Part shown: positions 1-7,115 of the stretch, one piece after another
How the letters are laid out: every line of letters begins with the position of its first letter
How positions within the stretch are numbered: position 1 is the stretch's first letter
Assembly: GCA_049656905.1 (NCBI GenBank)
Contig: JBASMO010000189.1
Span: forward strand, 1 to 14,954
Length of the DNA: 14,954 nucleotides
Direction of reading: 5' to 3'
DNA from: DTU018 sp003444615
GTDB taxonomy: Bacteria; Bacillota; Syntrophomonadia; Syntrophomonadales; Syntrophomonadaceae
Position numbers and translations under genes: made by a program
Notes under the pieces: generated by a model
The model's input: the letters and a program-made list of their open reading frames with translations, nothing else
Databases searched by the model: none
What the model was told of the DNA's origin: nothing

Positions 1-132
1 GAGGTAGAGGAATTAATCAGTAATGGTACCGATAAAAAAGAGGCCTTCAAAAAGAAGGCCCGGGAATATGGCATACATAAGTCCGAAATATATAAGTACT
101 ATGTAGATAAATACGAAAGCCAAAAAAATTAA
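1..132 (+). CDS. rsmI: RsmI C-terminal fragment (16S rRNA 2'-O-methyltransferase)
   Basis: Only the last 43 codons are in the window; the 5' end lies outside. The peptide is lysine-rich and runs through KKEAFKKKAREYGIHK and then a YKYY segment before the stop. This resembles the small C-terminal domain of RsmI (YraL/YabC family), which 2'-O-methylates C1402 of 16S rRNA. The neighbourhood supports the call: in Bacillus, yabC, abrB and metS are adjacent in this order, with abrB opposed. The stop codon overlaps the stop of the convergent abrB gene in a shared TTAA. The catalytic SAM-binding domain is not visible here, so the assignment rests on the tail sequence and synteny. Confidence 0.72.
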   Translation, partial: EVEELISNGTDKKEAFKKKAREYGIHKSEIYKYYVDKYESQKN

Positions 133-380
133 CCAACTTGCTTGCCTAGCTCAGTGAGACAGCTTCTGCAAATGTTTTTGCCTTTATAATTGAGAACATC
201 TTCGGCATTGCCGCAGAAAATGCAAGCTGGTTCATATTTACGCAGGATGATCTTTTCGTTATCTACGTAAATTTCCAGGGCGTCTTTTTCTTCAATGCCC
301 ATGGTTCTTCTCAGTTCGATGGGGATAACAATACGGCCCAGCTCATCAACTTTTCTTACTACACCTGTCGACTTCATCAT
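129..380 (-). CDS. abrB: AbrB/SpoVT-family transition-state regulator with cysteine-rich C-terminus
   Basis: This 83-aa DNA-binding protein has the AbrB swapped-hairpin domain at about residues 5-50. The core GVVRKVDELGRIVIPIELRR is nearly identical to B. subtilis AbrB, a repressor of stationary-phase and sporulation genes. The C-terminus (about 53-76) differs from Bacillus AbrB. It carries CIFC and CRSC pairs about 16 residues apart, which would fit a small zinc-binding knuckle. Start choice: ATG at 380 has AGGAGG about 10 nt upstream on the minus strand; a second ATG follows directly. A SigA-type promoter lies 50-78 nt upstream. The gene is convergent with rsmI, overlapping it by 4 nt, and divergent from metG. 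Confidence 0.93.
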   Translation of the reverse strand: MMKSTGVVRKVDELGRIVIPIELRRTMGIEEKDALEIYVDNEKIILRKYEPACIFCGNAEDVLNYKGKNICRSCLTELGKQVG

Positions 381-429
381 TTGCTATAATCCTCCTTTAG
401 ATAATAAAAATTACCATTTATCACAACAA

Positions 430-458
430 ACTATACCAACATTGGCAGAAATAGTCAA
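430..458 (-). promoter_or_regulatory. SigA-type promoter of abrB
   Basis: On the minus strand the -35 box TTGACT (plus-strand 453-458) is separated by exactly 17 nt from the -10 box TATAGT (430-435). Each box matches the vegetative consensus at 5 of 6 positions. It sits 50 nt upstream of the abrB start codon, leaving a short leader containing AGGAGG. Confidence 0.8.
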
Positions 459-464
459 GTAATT

Positions 465-495
465 TTCAACATATAAAGACAAAAATTTTTATAAT
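465..495 (+). promoter_or_regulatory. Candidate promoter for metG (weak)
   Basis: A perfect -10 hexamer TATAAT occurs at 490-495 in the abrB-metG intergenic region, facing metG. The best upstream partner is TTCAAC at 465-470 with a long 19-nt spacer, so the -35 is poor. The rest of 381-723 holds no gene I can support. It contains a 6-bp stem (CCAGCC 571-576 with GGCTGG 596-601), a 12-bp palindrome at 615-626, and no T-box or other leader signature that I recognise. Confidence 0.35.
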
Positions 496-614
496 AGTCT
501 CAATAGGGTTAAGTTTTAGTGATCCTATTCAGCAAATAACGAGCCTAAAAGGGATTTAAGGGAGAAAAAACCAGCCATACAACTGGAAAAAGAGAGGCTG
601 GCCGGCTATGAAAA

Positions 615-626
615 AAGGATATCCTT
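615..626. promoter_or_regulatory. Perfect 12-bp palindrome upstream of metG
   Basis: AAGGATATCCTT is a perfect palindrome about 100 nt upstream of the metG start and downstream of the candidate -10 box. It could be a dimeric repressor site or chance in AT-rich DNA; no specific regulator can be named. Confidence 0.2.
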
Positions 627-723
627 GATAAGATGTGGTAAACTATACCTATTGCAGATTAACAGTCCTAAGTCCCGGGCTGTTATAAGTGGTAATGGTA
701 TTGATTCTCAAGGAGGGCAAATT

Positions 724-2646
724 ATGGACCAAGCTAAAACCTATTATATAACCACACCGATTTATTATCCCAGTGATAATCTTCATATCGGGCATGCCTA
801 TACGACGGTAGCCGCCGACTGTCTAGCCCGTTTTAAGCGTATGCAGGGCTATGATGTGTTTTATCTGACCGGCACCGATGAACATGGTCAGAAGATCGAA
901 AAGGTAGCCCGGGAAAACAATCAAGAGCCTCTTTCTTATGTGGATAAGATTGTTGCTAACATTAAAGATTTATGGAAAATCATGCTGATTACCAATGATG
1001 ATTTTATCCGTACTACTGAACCCCGCCATGAAAAAGTAGTACAGAATTTGTTTCAAAAGGTTTTTGACAAAGGAGATATTTACTTATCCAAGTATGAAGG
1101 ATGGTACTGCACCCCTTGTGAAACCTTTTTTACCGAAAGACAATTGGTTGATGGGATGTGCCCGGATTGCCAGCGCCCAGTAGAACTGCTGCAGGAAGAG
1201 AGTTATTTTTTCAATATGGGAAAATACGCTCCGCGCCTTTTGGAGCACATAGAAGCCCATCCTGATTTCATTCAGCCGGAATCCCGCCGCAATGAAGTGG
1301 TAAGCTTTATAAAATCGGGTCTGGATGATCTGTGTGTTTCCCGCACCACTTTCAAATGGGGAGTACCTGTGCCTATGAATGACCAGCATGTAGTATATGT
1401 ATGGTTCGATGCCTTGATCAATTATCTCAGTGCCATAGGTTACCTGGATGATCCCCAGCAGTTTCAGCGCTACTGGCCGGCAGATGTCCATCTCATGGCC
1501 AAAGATATCCTGCGTTTTCATGCTATTATCTGGCCCTGCATGTTGATGGCCATGGACCTGCCCCTGCCTAAAAAAGTGTTTGCCCATGGCTGGATTATGC
1601 TGGAAGGCGGCAAAATGTCCAAATCCAAAGGCAACGTAATTGATCCTCAAATTCTGGTAAGAAAATACGGGGTAGATGCCATCCGTTATTATCTGGTCAA
1701 GGAACTGAATTTTGGGCAGGACGGTTTTTACTCCGAGGAAGCCCTTATAAACCGCATCAATTACGATCTGGCTAATGATCTGGGTAATTTAATCAGCCGT
1801 ACTGCGGCCATGATTATACGCTATTTTGAGGGTCAGATTCCGGCAGCCAGCAAAGCTGATAAAGTGGGCAGCGAGCTTAAAGAGGCGGCTGCTTTAGCTT
1901 ATGAAGAAGCCACCCAAAAGCTGGACAAGCTGGACTTCAATGCATATATAAATGCCGTGATGCGCCTGGTGGGCCGGGCAAATAAATATATTGACGAAAC
2001 CGAACCCTGGGTCTTGGCCAAGGATCCCCAGCAGCGGGACCGGTTAGCCACGGTCATGTATAACTTGGCCGAGTGTATTCGCATAGCGGTTATTATGCTG
2101 AGCCCCACCATGCCCAATTTACCGCAGAGGGTTAACGAGCAAATTAGATTCTGTGAAGACCCTTCCGTTTTAACCTGGGATGATGCAGGTCAGTGGGGGT
2201 TGATACCTCCAGGTTCTCCCGTAGTTAAAGGCCCGGCATTGTTCCCGCGTATTGATTTAACCAAGGAGGAAACAACTGTGACCGAACCAAGTAATTCTGA
2301 ACAAAAAGCTGTTGAAGAGAAGGACTTCATCACTATAGAAGATTTTGCCCGTATGGATTTACGGGTTGCCGAAGTAATAGCTTGCGAGAAAATGCCCAAG
2401 GCCGACAAGCTTCTGGTTCTAAAGCTACGGGTGGGCGATAGTGAACGCACCGTAGTTTCAGGGATTGCCCAGCATTATAAGCCCGAAGACCTGATCGGCA
2501 AGAAAGTGGTGCTAGTGGCTAACCTGAAACCCACCAAGCTGCGGGGAACTCTGTCCGAGGGCATGATTTTAGCTGCTTCCGATGATGAGCGGGTAGAAGT
2601 ATTGATGGTTCACTCGGAAATCGAGCCAGGCAAGCGGGTTAAATAG
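724..2646 (+). CDS. metG: Methionyl-tRNA synthetase
   Basis: This 640-aa cytoplasmic enzyme charges tRNA-Met. The class I signature HIGH is at residues 21-24 and KMSKS at 297-301. A zinc knuckle is formed by C129/C132 and C146/C149. After the anticodon-binding helical domain, a C-terminal EMAP/Trbp111-type tRNA-binding OB-fold occupies about residues 535-640 (DLRVAEVI to the end), as in dimeric bacterial MetRS. Start choice: ATG at 724 is 7 nt downstream of AGGAGG at 711-716 and begins directly with the YYITTPIYY entry to the Rossmann fold. An in-frame extension back to 625 has no Shine-Dalgarno and no family match. The gene is 24 nt from tatD and is probably co-transcribed with it. Confidence 0.97.
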   Translation: MDQAKTYYITTPIYYPSDNLHIGHAYTTVAADCLARFKRMQGYDVFYLTGTDEHGQKIEKVARENNQEPLSYVDKIVANIKDLWKIMLITNDDFIRTTEPRHEKVVQNLFQKVFDKGDIYLSKYEGWYCTPCETFFTERQLVDGMCPDCQRPVELLQEESYFFNMGKYAPRLLEHIEAHPDFIQPESRRNEVVSFIKSGLDDLCVSRTTFKWGVPVPMNDQHVVYVWFDALINYLSAIGYLDDPQQFQRYWPADVHLMAKDILRFHAIIWPCMLMAMDLPLPKKVFAHGWIMLEGGKMSKSKGNVIDPQILVRKYGVDAIRYYLVKELNFGQDGFYSEEALINRINYDLANDLGNLISRTAAMIIRYFEGQIPAASKADKVGSELKEAAALAYEEATQKLDKLDFNAYINAVMRLVGRANKYIDETEPWVLAKDPQQRDRLATVMYNLAECIRIAVIMLSPTMPNLPQRVNEQIRFCEDPSVLTWDDAGQWGLIPPGSPVVKGPALFPRIDLTKEETTVTEPSNSEQKAVEEKDFITIEDFARMDLRVAEVIACEKMPKADKLLVLKLRVGDSERTVVSGIAQHYKPEDLIGKKVVLVANLKPTKLRGTLSEGMILAASDDERVEVLMVHSEIEPGKRVK

Positions 2647-2670
2647 CAAGTTTTTACCAGGAGGAAACTT

Positions 2671-3435
2671 ATGTATACTGACACCCATGCTCATTTACAA
2701 AAAGAAGCCCTTAAAGACAGCCTAGAGAATATCTTAAATCGGGCCCAGGCTGCAGGAGTGACCACTATCATGTGTATAGGCTATGATCGCGCATCTTCCG
2801 AGGAAGCCGTGCAGCTAGCCCAGAAGTATCCCCAAATATATGCGGTGGTAGGAGTACATCCTCATGATGCCAAGGAATTGGATGAGGATACCCTGGAGCG
2901 ATTGTATCAATTGGCCCGTGAGCCTAAAGTCGTGGCTATCGGGGAAATAGGATTGGATTTTTACCGGGATTTATCACCACGGGATGTACAGCGCCAGGCC
3001 TTCCGCCAGCAGATTAAACTAGCTCAGGAGTTGGGCAAACCCATAGTTGTCCACGACCGGGATGCTCATCAAGAGGTTTTGGATACCATCCGCCAGGAAA
3101 AGGCCGGCAGTAACGGGGGGATTATGCATTGCTATTCCGGGCACCTGCCTCTAGCCATTGATTTAATGAAAGAGGGTTTTTATATTTCTATTGCCGGGCC
3201 AGTTAGTTATAAGAACGCCCGCAAAACCAAAGAGGTAGCGGCCCGCATTCCTTTAGAGCGCCTGTTAATTGAGACGGATTGCCCCTATCTTACTCCTGAA
3301 CCACTAAGGGGCAAACCTAATGAGCCAGCTAATGTGGTTTATGTGGCCCAGACCATTGCCCAGCTGAGACGCAAACCCGTTGAGGAAATAGCCTATCTTA
3401 CCAGCCGTAACGCTGCCGAAGTTTATCGCCTGTAA
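2671..3435 (+). CDS. tatD: TatD-family metal-dependent hydrolase/DNase (YabD-type)
   Basis: This 254-aa TIM-barrel hydrolase has the full TatD metal-ligand set: HxH at H6/H8, E92 in GEIGLDF, H128 in VVHDRD, H153 in MHCYSG and D203 in ETDCPYL. TatD proteins are two-metal 3'-5' exonucleases or deoxyribonucleases involved in DNA repair and turnover; the exact substrate in Firmicutes is not settled. AGGAGG at 2659-2664 precedes the ATG at 2671. The position directly after metG is the conserved place of yabD in Bacilli and Clostridia. No strong terminator with a T-run follows; a GC-rich palindrome lies about 75 nt downstream. Confidence 0.95.
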   Translation: MYTDTHAHLQKEALKDSLENILNRAQAAGVTTIMCIGYDRASSEEAVQLAQKYPQIYAVVGVHPHDAKELDEDTLERLYQLAREPKVVAIGEIGLDFYRDLSPRDVQRQAFRQQIKLAQELGKPIVVHDRDAHQEVLDTIRQEKAGSNGGIMHCYSGHLPLAIDLMKEGFYISIAGPVSYKNARKTKEVAARIPLERLLIETDCPYLTPEPLRGKPNEPANVVYVAQTIAQLRRKPVEEIAYLTSRNAAEVYRL

Positions 3436-3508
3436 AAGGAGTTATTGCCTGAAGAACAGGCCATGATGTGTGAAAACACTTAAACCTGTGTCACCGTGAG
3501 TCTGTAGC

Positions 3509-3530
3509 GGGGCGATGCCCACATCGCCCC
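3509..3530. repeat. GC-rich perfect palindrome, REP-like
   Basis: GGGGCGATG (3509-3517) and CATCGCCCC (3522-3530) form a perfect 9-bp stem with a 4-nt loop in otherwise AT-rich intergenic DNA. There is no T-run after it, so it is not a standard intrinsic terminator. It resembles the short GC-rich palindromes dispersed through many clostridial genomes, but copy number cannot be judged from one window. It may protect or end the tatD transcript. Confidence 0.5.
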
Positions 3531-3672
3531 ACTAATAATCAACCTCCCTAGAAAACATTTCTATTTTAGCAATCTTTTAACTGCCCAAGGAATAAAATTA
3601 AAAAAAGAGGATAATAATTTAGGCAGATGAATTGCCATTATTAGTAAGCAATAACTGTAAGTGGCAATAAAT

Positions 3673-3702
3673 TTGACTTGTTATAATTCTTTTGTCTAGA
3701 AT
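3673..3702 (+). promoter_or_regulatory. Promoter region of the yabE-like gene
   Basis: TTGACT at 3673-3678 is followed after 18 nt by TAGAAT at 3697-3702, a plausible SigA promoter. An alternative extended -10 (TG-T-TATAAT) overlaps it at 3679-3687 but lacks a good -35. Either would give a leader of roughly 55-70 nt that includes the dyad at 3710-3746. The remainder of the 3436-3764 gap contains only a short GCCTG/CAGGC hairpin near 3447 and the GC palindrome at 3509. Confidence 0.5.
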
Positions 3703-3709
3703 GGAATAA

Positions 3710-3746
3710 CCCTTGATTATTTATAAATTTTTACAATCATCAAGGG
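3710..3746. promoter_or_regulatory. Inverted repeat in the yabE leader, next to the RBS
   Basis: CCCTTGAT (3710-3717) and ATCAAGGG (3739-3746) form a perfect 8-bp dyad around a 21-nt AT-rich loop. The 3' arm runs straight into the purine-rich ribosome-binding region before the ATG at 3765. A hairpin here could modulate translation, or the dyad could be an operator. A related CCCTTG/CAAGGG dyad precedes the next gene. Confidence 0.4.
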
Positions 3747-3764
3747 GAGAAAGGAAGGAGAAGC

Positions 3765-4730
3765 ATGGGGATTGTGTGGCCTAGAAAAGGCCCCGTGGCA
3801 GCCGTATTCGTCTTTACGGTTGTTTTACTGGTGAGCCTGTTCTTTGCCCTGCAAAAACCAGTGACTCTTGCTGTTGATGGCAAGGAAGTCCAAACCCGGG
3901 TTTTTTTCAGCAATACTGTTAGAGATGTGTTAGAGGACCACGATATTAAAATAGGGGCATATGATCGTGTAGACCCCTCTCTAAACAGCAAAGTAAAGAA
4001 AAATCAGCGTATCGTCATTACCCGGGCTTTTAAGGTGAAGGTGATTGCTGATGGTGAAAGCAGGGAAATCATTACCCCTCCTATCCCGGTTAAGGAAGCT
4101 ATCCGTATAGCGGGAGTTGAGGTAGGGGATATGGATATCGTTAAAACTATGCCCGTTGATGTGACTGTACCTGATCAAGAAATTGAAATCATCCGTGTTG
4201 CCGAAGAGGTGCAAGTAATTGATGAAGCAGTGCCCTTTCAAGTAGAGAGAACTACGGATAATACCCTGGAAAAAGGGTTGACTAGAACCATCCAGCCAGG
4301 AGTAGAAGGGCTGGCCCGCAATACAGTTAAAATAACATACCACGACGGGCAAGAAGTCAAACGTGAGGTAATAAACACCGAGGTGGTAAAAGAGCCCCAG
4401 AACAAGGTGGTGGCTATGGGAGCCATTACATCAGTGTCCCGTGGTGGGCAACAACTGAATTTTCGCGAAGCCAGGTATATGACGGCTTCAGCTTATACCT
4501 ACACCGGCAACCGTACCGCTACCGGCCAGACGCCGGCCGTGGGAATGGTGGCTGTAGATCCCTCGGTTATACCCTTGGGCACACGTATGTATGTGGAAGG
4601 TTACGGTTATGCTGTTGCAGCTGACACAGGAGGTTCCATCCGCGGTGATAGATTGGATCTTTTTATGGAAGAACGATCCCAATGCTTGAACTGGGGACGG
4701 CGCACCGTAAAAGTATATATATTAAATTAA
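3765..4730 (+). CDS. yabE: YabE-like surface protein: DUF348 repeats, G5 and 3D domain
   Basis: This 321-aa protein has a membrane/signal segment at about residues 10-30 and then an extracellular part. Two ubiquitin-like DUF348 repeats lie at about 32-72 and 88-130, a G5 domain at about 140-218, and a C-terminal 3D domain at about 237-321. The 3D aspartates are visible in AVDPSVIPLGT, AADTGG and GDRLDLF. The 3D fold is shared with the catalytic domain of MltA-type lytic transglycosylases, and the family (YabE, YuiC, Rpf/Sps-like) acts in peptidoglycan turnover, for example in outgrowth or resuscitation. The start has GGAAGGAG 4 nt upstream. Position after tatD matches Bacillus yabE. It is followed by a strong intrinsic terminator, so it is likely monocistronic. 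Confidence 0.9.
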   Translation: MGIVWPRKGPVAAVFVFTVVLLVSLFFALQKPVTLAVDGKEVQTRVFFSNTVRDVLEDHDIKIGAYDRVDPSLNSKVKKNQRIVITRAFKVKVIADGESREIITPPIPVKEAIRIAGVEVGDMDIVKTMPVDVTVPDQEIEIIRVAEEVQVIDEAVPFQVERTTDNTLEKGLTRTIQPGVEGLARNTVKITYHDGQEVKREVINTEVVKEPQNKVVAMGAITSVSRGGQQLNFREARYMTASAYTYTGNRTATGQTPAVGMVAVDPSVIPLGTRMYVEGYGYAVAADTGGSIRGDRLDLFMEERSQCLNWGRRTVKVYILN

Positions 4731-4746
4731 TTTTTCAAATCAAAGG

Positions 4747-4775
4747 ACACCCTTCGCTGGGAAGGGTGTTTTTTT
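4747..4775 (+). terminator. Intrinsic terminator after the yabE-like gene
   Basis: ACACCCTTC (4747-4755) pairs perfectly with GAAGGGTGT (4761-4769) around a 5-nt loop, and a run of seven T follows. It lies 17 nt downstream of the yabE stop. Confidence 0.93.
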
Positions 4776-4787
4776 GTGCCTGCCAAA

Positions 4788-4842
4788 TTTTCCCTTGTTT
4801 GAAATAATGAAACCGGAAAAAACTAATTCAGACAAGGGAAAA
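4788..4842. promoter_or_regulatory. Long dyad (16 bp) abutting the RBS of the spore lipoprotein gene
   Basis: TTTTCCCTTGTTTGAA (4788-4803) pairs with TTCAGACAAGGGAAAA (4827-4842) through 16 bp including one G-U, around a 23-nt loop. The 3' arm ends immediately before GGAGG (4843-4847). It begins only 13 nt after the upstream terminator, so any promoter for the lipoprotein gene must lie inside or overlap the dyad; I cannot recognise one. It may be an operator or a structure that controls ribosome access. Confidence 0.5.
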
Positions 4843-4855
4843 GGAGGTGAGCACT

Positions 4856-5530
4856 TTGCGGAAAAATCTGGCGTTATTGCTCTGTTTCACATTCATATTA
4901 ACCTGTTTGGTCTTAGGTTGTAACAATGCCGCCCAAAGACCTGATTTACCGCAAGATCAGCAACGAACTACTGACACTGCCGATGAAGAGATGACCGCCA
5001 GTGAGCGGAGAGTACTAGCTAGTCGGTTGTCCAACCTGGCCGAGCAGGTAGAAGGAGTAAAAAAAGCCACAGTAGTAGTATCCAGTATAGGAATGACTGA
5101 CAGCACCGACAACAATGACGGCCGCAATATGGGGCCGGGGATGAATTCTGACGTTAATTCTGCCCAACGCCCGGGTGATGGTAACCGAACCACTACTGAT
5201 GATCAGGTTGTCAATAACGATGGAGTCAATGCTGTACCCAAAGTACAGAAAGGAAACAATGTGAGTGGACTGATGGTAATGGTCGGACTTAGCCTGGATG
5301 AAAACATGAACAGTGCTGATAAGGCTAATGAGATCAAACGGACGGTGGCCAATAAACTTAAAGCCAGTGACAAGAGAATATCCCAGGTGTTGGTAACCAC
5401 TGACCCCGGTCTGGTACAGAGATTAAGTGATGTAGCCGCCGGGATTATTCAGGGCAGACCGATTCAGGGATATAAGGATGACCTCAACGACCTAACCCGC
5501 AGCATGCGTCAACAACAACCAGCTTTTTAA
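4856..5530 (+). CDS. YhcN/YlaJ-family sporulation lipoprotein
   Basis: This is a 224-aa lipoprotein. A lysine/arginine-containing N-terminus and hydrophobic stretch lead to the lipobox VLGC, with the lipidated cysteine at residue 22. The mature part has a charged, Asn/Asp-rich low-complexity insert (about 80-125). It is flanked by two segments typical of the YhcN/YlaJ family: LAEQVEGVKKATVVV and, later, GLMVMVGLSLDENM with a helical C-terminus. Family members in Bacillus are forespore-expressed lipoproteins of the inner spore membrane, related to YutC/CoxA. Start choice: the GTG at 4847 lies inside AAGGAGGTG itself, so the TTG at 4856, 8 nt after GGAGG, is the likely start. It stands where rnmV occurs in Bacillus and has its own terminator. 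Confidence 0.85.
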   Translation: MRKNLALLLCFTFILTCLVLGCNNAAQRPDLPQDQQRTTDTADEEMTASERRVLASRLSNLAEQVEGVKKATVVVSSIGMTDSTDNNDGRNMGPGMNSDVNSAQRPGDGNRTTTDDQVVNNDGVNAVPKVQKGNNVSGLMVMVGLSLDENMNSADKANEIKRTVANKLKASDKRISQVLVTTDPGLVQRLSDVAAGIIQGRPIQGYKDDLNDLTRSMRQQQPAF

Positions 5531-5537
5531 CACCTAT

Positions 5538-5578
5538 AATCCGGGAAACCGCTACGGTCTTCCCGGGTTTTATTTTTT
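5538..5578 (+). terminator. Intrinsic terminator after the lipoprotein gene
   Basis: CCGGGAA (5541-5547) pairs with TTCCCGG (5560-5566). The stem continues inward through ACCG/CGGT with a one-base bulge and a CTA loop. A T-rich tract follows (GTTTTATTTTTTG). Confidence 0.92.
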
Positions 5579-5616
5579 GTAAAACTACGCTTTATATTGT
5601 GAATAGGATTATAGTA

Positions 5617-5622
5617 TATAAT
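5617..5622 (+). promoter_or_regulatory. Possible -10 box for rsmA
   Basis: TATAAT occurs 42 nt upstream of the rsmA start, between a terminator and the gene. No -35 at good spacing is obvious: TTGTGA at 5597-5602 would leave only 14 nt. Because rsmA follows a terminator, some promoter is needed here. Confidence 0.35.
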
Positions 5623-5658
5623 AAAATAGGTCTTATTAATAAATAATGAGGAAGCGGT

Positions 5659-6522
5659 TTGGTGCAGACATCTTCTCCTTCGGTATTACGCAGCTTAATG
5701 CAGCAATATGGAATTTACCCTAAAAAACGGTGGGGGCAAAATTTCCTGGTTGATGGCAACATCCTAGGAAATATTGCTTCGTCCTGCGCTGCCCAGCCCC
5801 ACTTATATATGGTGGAAATTGGACCAGGCATGGGTGCCTTGACTCAATTACTGGCGGGTCAGAGCCGGGGAGTACTGGCTATTGATATTGATAAAAGCTT
5901 AGAAGCCCCCCTGCGGCAGGTTTTAGCCCCTTTTAGCAATGTAAAGCTGCATTTTGCTGATATTCTGGAAGTTGATCTGGAAAATGAACTGGTTCGTCAG
6001 TTTGGTTTATCAGAAATACCTGAATATGTGGTGTGTGCCAACATACCCTATAATATTACTACTCCGATAATCTTTAAGCTGCTGGAAGACTGCCCCCATA
6101 TGAAGAAAGCCGTTTTAATGATGCAAAAAGAAGTAGCCCAGCGCATTCTGGCTCAGCCGGGAGATAAGGACTATGGCTTGCTCACTTTGATGATACAATA
6201 CTATGCTGATACCCGTTGGCTGATGAAAGTATCCCGTAACTGCTTTTATCCCCGACCCGATGTGGATTCTGCGGTAGTGGAGTTCTTGCCTCTTGAGCTA
6301 CCCCGGGTAGAAGTACACAATGAAAAGGTGTTCAAGGACATTCTAAGAACTGCTTTCCAGATGAGGAGAAAAACGATTTTGAACAGCAGTAGTGCCTTCT
6401 TTCAAATCAGTAAATCCCAAGCCCAGTCTTGGTTAGAACAAATAGGCATAAAACCGAATCAAAGGCCAGAAGAACTGAGTTTGCAAGATTTTGCTCGCTT
6501 AGTTAACCGCTTTTTGGGTTAG
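5659..6522 (+). CDS. rsmA: 16S rRNA (adenine1518-N6/adenine1519-N6)-dimethyltransferase
   Basis: This 287-aa protein (KsgA) dimethylates two adjacent adenosines in the 3'-terminal hairpin of 16S rRNA during 30S maturation. SAM-binding motif I is EIGPGMGALT (about 53-62), the acidic loop is in LAIDIDK, and the catalytic motif NIPYN lies at 128-132. The RWGQNFL segment at the N-terminus and the helical C-terminal domain with FQMRRKTI are typical. Length is normal for the family. The start is either TTG at 5659 or GTG at 5662; GAGGAAG at 5648-5654 serves either. The stop overlaps the AGGAGG of the next gene, so the two are likely translationally linked. Confidence 0.96.
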   Translation: MVQTSSPSVLRSLMQQYGIYPKKRWGQNFLVDGNILGNIASSCAAQPHLYMVEIGPGMGALTQLLAGQSRGVLAIDIDKSLEAPLRQVLAPFSNVKLHFADILEVDLENELVRQFGLSEIPEYVVCANIPYNITTPIIFKLLEDCPHMKKAVLMMQKEVAQRILAQPGDKDYGLLTLMIQYYADTRWLMKVSRNCFYPRPDVDSAVVEFLPLELPRVEVHNEKVFKDILRTAFQMRRKTILNSSSAFFQISKSQAQSWLEQIGIKPNQRPEELSLQDFARLVNRFLG

Positions 6523-6534
6523 GAGGTCGATCCC

Positions 6535-7008
6535 ATGCAGTTTACCAGCCCCAGTAAAGGAACCATGACCCTGGACAAAGTTGTAGCTGATATATTAGAT
6601 TATGTTGGTGAAGACCAGGATCGCCCTTATAAACTACTGGTGGGGACTGATTCCCAGTCGTTTCACAAAGGGACTTGTTTTGTAAGCGCCATAATTATCC
6701 ACCGTTTTGGCAAAGGGGCCCGCTATTATTACAACAAAGCCTACGAATCTAAAATCTACAGTATGCGCCAGCGCATTTTTTACGAAGCCTCCCTGAGCCT
6801 GGAACTAAGCGATCGGCTGTACACCTGCTTAAAAGAGCAAGGGCACCCCGACTTGACAGTGGAGATACACCTGGATGTGGGTACTCATGGAGAAACCAAG
6901 GAATTGGTCAAAGAAGTCACCGGGATGATTGTAGGCAGTGGCTTTGATGCACGCATTAAGCCTGATGCCTATGCTGCCAGTAAAGTGGCGGATAAGCATA
7001 CCAAATAA
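6535..7008 (+). CDS. YkuK-type ribonuclease H-like protein (DUF458)
   Basis: This 157-aa soluble protein resembles the DUF458/YkuK family, which has an RNase H-like fold. Putative acidic metal ligands lie in the β-strand motif LLVGTDSQS (about 35-43), in HLDVGTHGE (about 112-120) and in KPDAYAASKVADKHTK at the C-terminus. Nuclease activity is inferred from fold, not demonstrated for this protein. AGGAGG at 6521-6526 precedes the ATG at 6535, 12 nt after the rsmA stop, so it is probably the second gene of an rsmA operon. In Bacillus this interval holds yabG instead. Confidence 0.85.
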   Translation: MQFTSPSKGTMTLDKVVADILDYVGEDQDRPYKLLVGTDSQSFHKGTCFVSAIIIHRFGKGARYYYNKAYESKIYSMRQRIFYEASLSLELSDRLYTCLKEQGHPDLTVEIHLDVGTHGETKELVKEVTGMIVGSGFDARIKPDAYAASKVADKHTK

Positions 7009-7031
7009 CGTCTTTTTTCGGACCGTTTTTT
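7007..7031 (+). terminator. Weak intrinsic terminator after the YkuK-like gene
   Basis: AACGTC overlapping the stop codon can pair with GACCGTT (7021-7027) with one bulged base, and six T follow at 7026-7031. The stem is short, so this is a modest call. Confidence 0.4.
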
Positions 7032-7074
7032 CATAGATTGTGGTATGTTGACGAGATTTTTTAGTCCATAACCG

Positions 7075-7104
7075 TTGACAACTAGCCGGGTTTTAATATA
7101 TACT
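7075..7104 (+). promoter_or_regulatory. SigA-type promoter P1 of veg
   Basis: A perfect -35 TTGACA (7075-7080) is followed after 18 nt by TATACT (7099-7104), or after 16 nt by TATATA. It is the best match to the vegetative consensus in the window. B. subtilis veg is known for very strong tandem vegetative promoters, which fits. Confidence 0.8.
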
Positions 7105-7115
7105 ATTAGGCTCTC

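Noticed and set aside
625..723. In-frame N-terminal extension of metG by 33 codons
   Set aside because: No Shine-Dalgarno at 625 and no family similarity; ATG at 724 has AGGAGG and begins at the conserved domain start.
381..723. T-box or other known riboswitch before metG
   Set aside because: No T-box AGGGTGGNACC sequence, no terminator with T-run and no other motif that I recognise.
1084..1650. 188-aa minus-strand frame within metG
   Set aside because: Shadow of metG, which has complete motifs across this stretch.
3541..3764. c-di-AMP (ydaO-type) riboswitch before the yabE-like gene, as seen before some cell-wall hydrolase genes
   Set aside because: The leader from the predicted promoter is too short and lacks the conserved core sequences.
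4847..4855. GTG start for the lipoprotein gene
   Set aside because: This GTG is part of AAGGAGGTG, the ribosome-binding site itself; TTG at 4856 has correct spacing.
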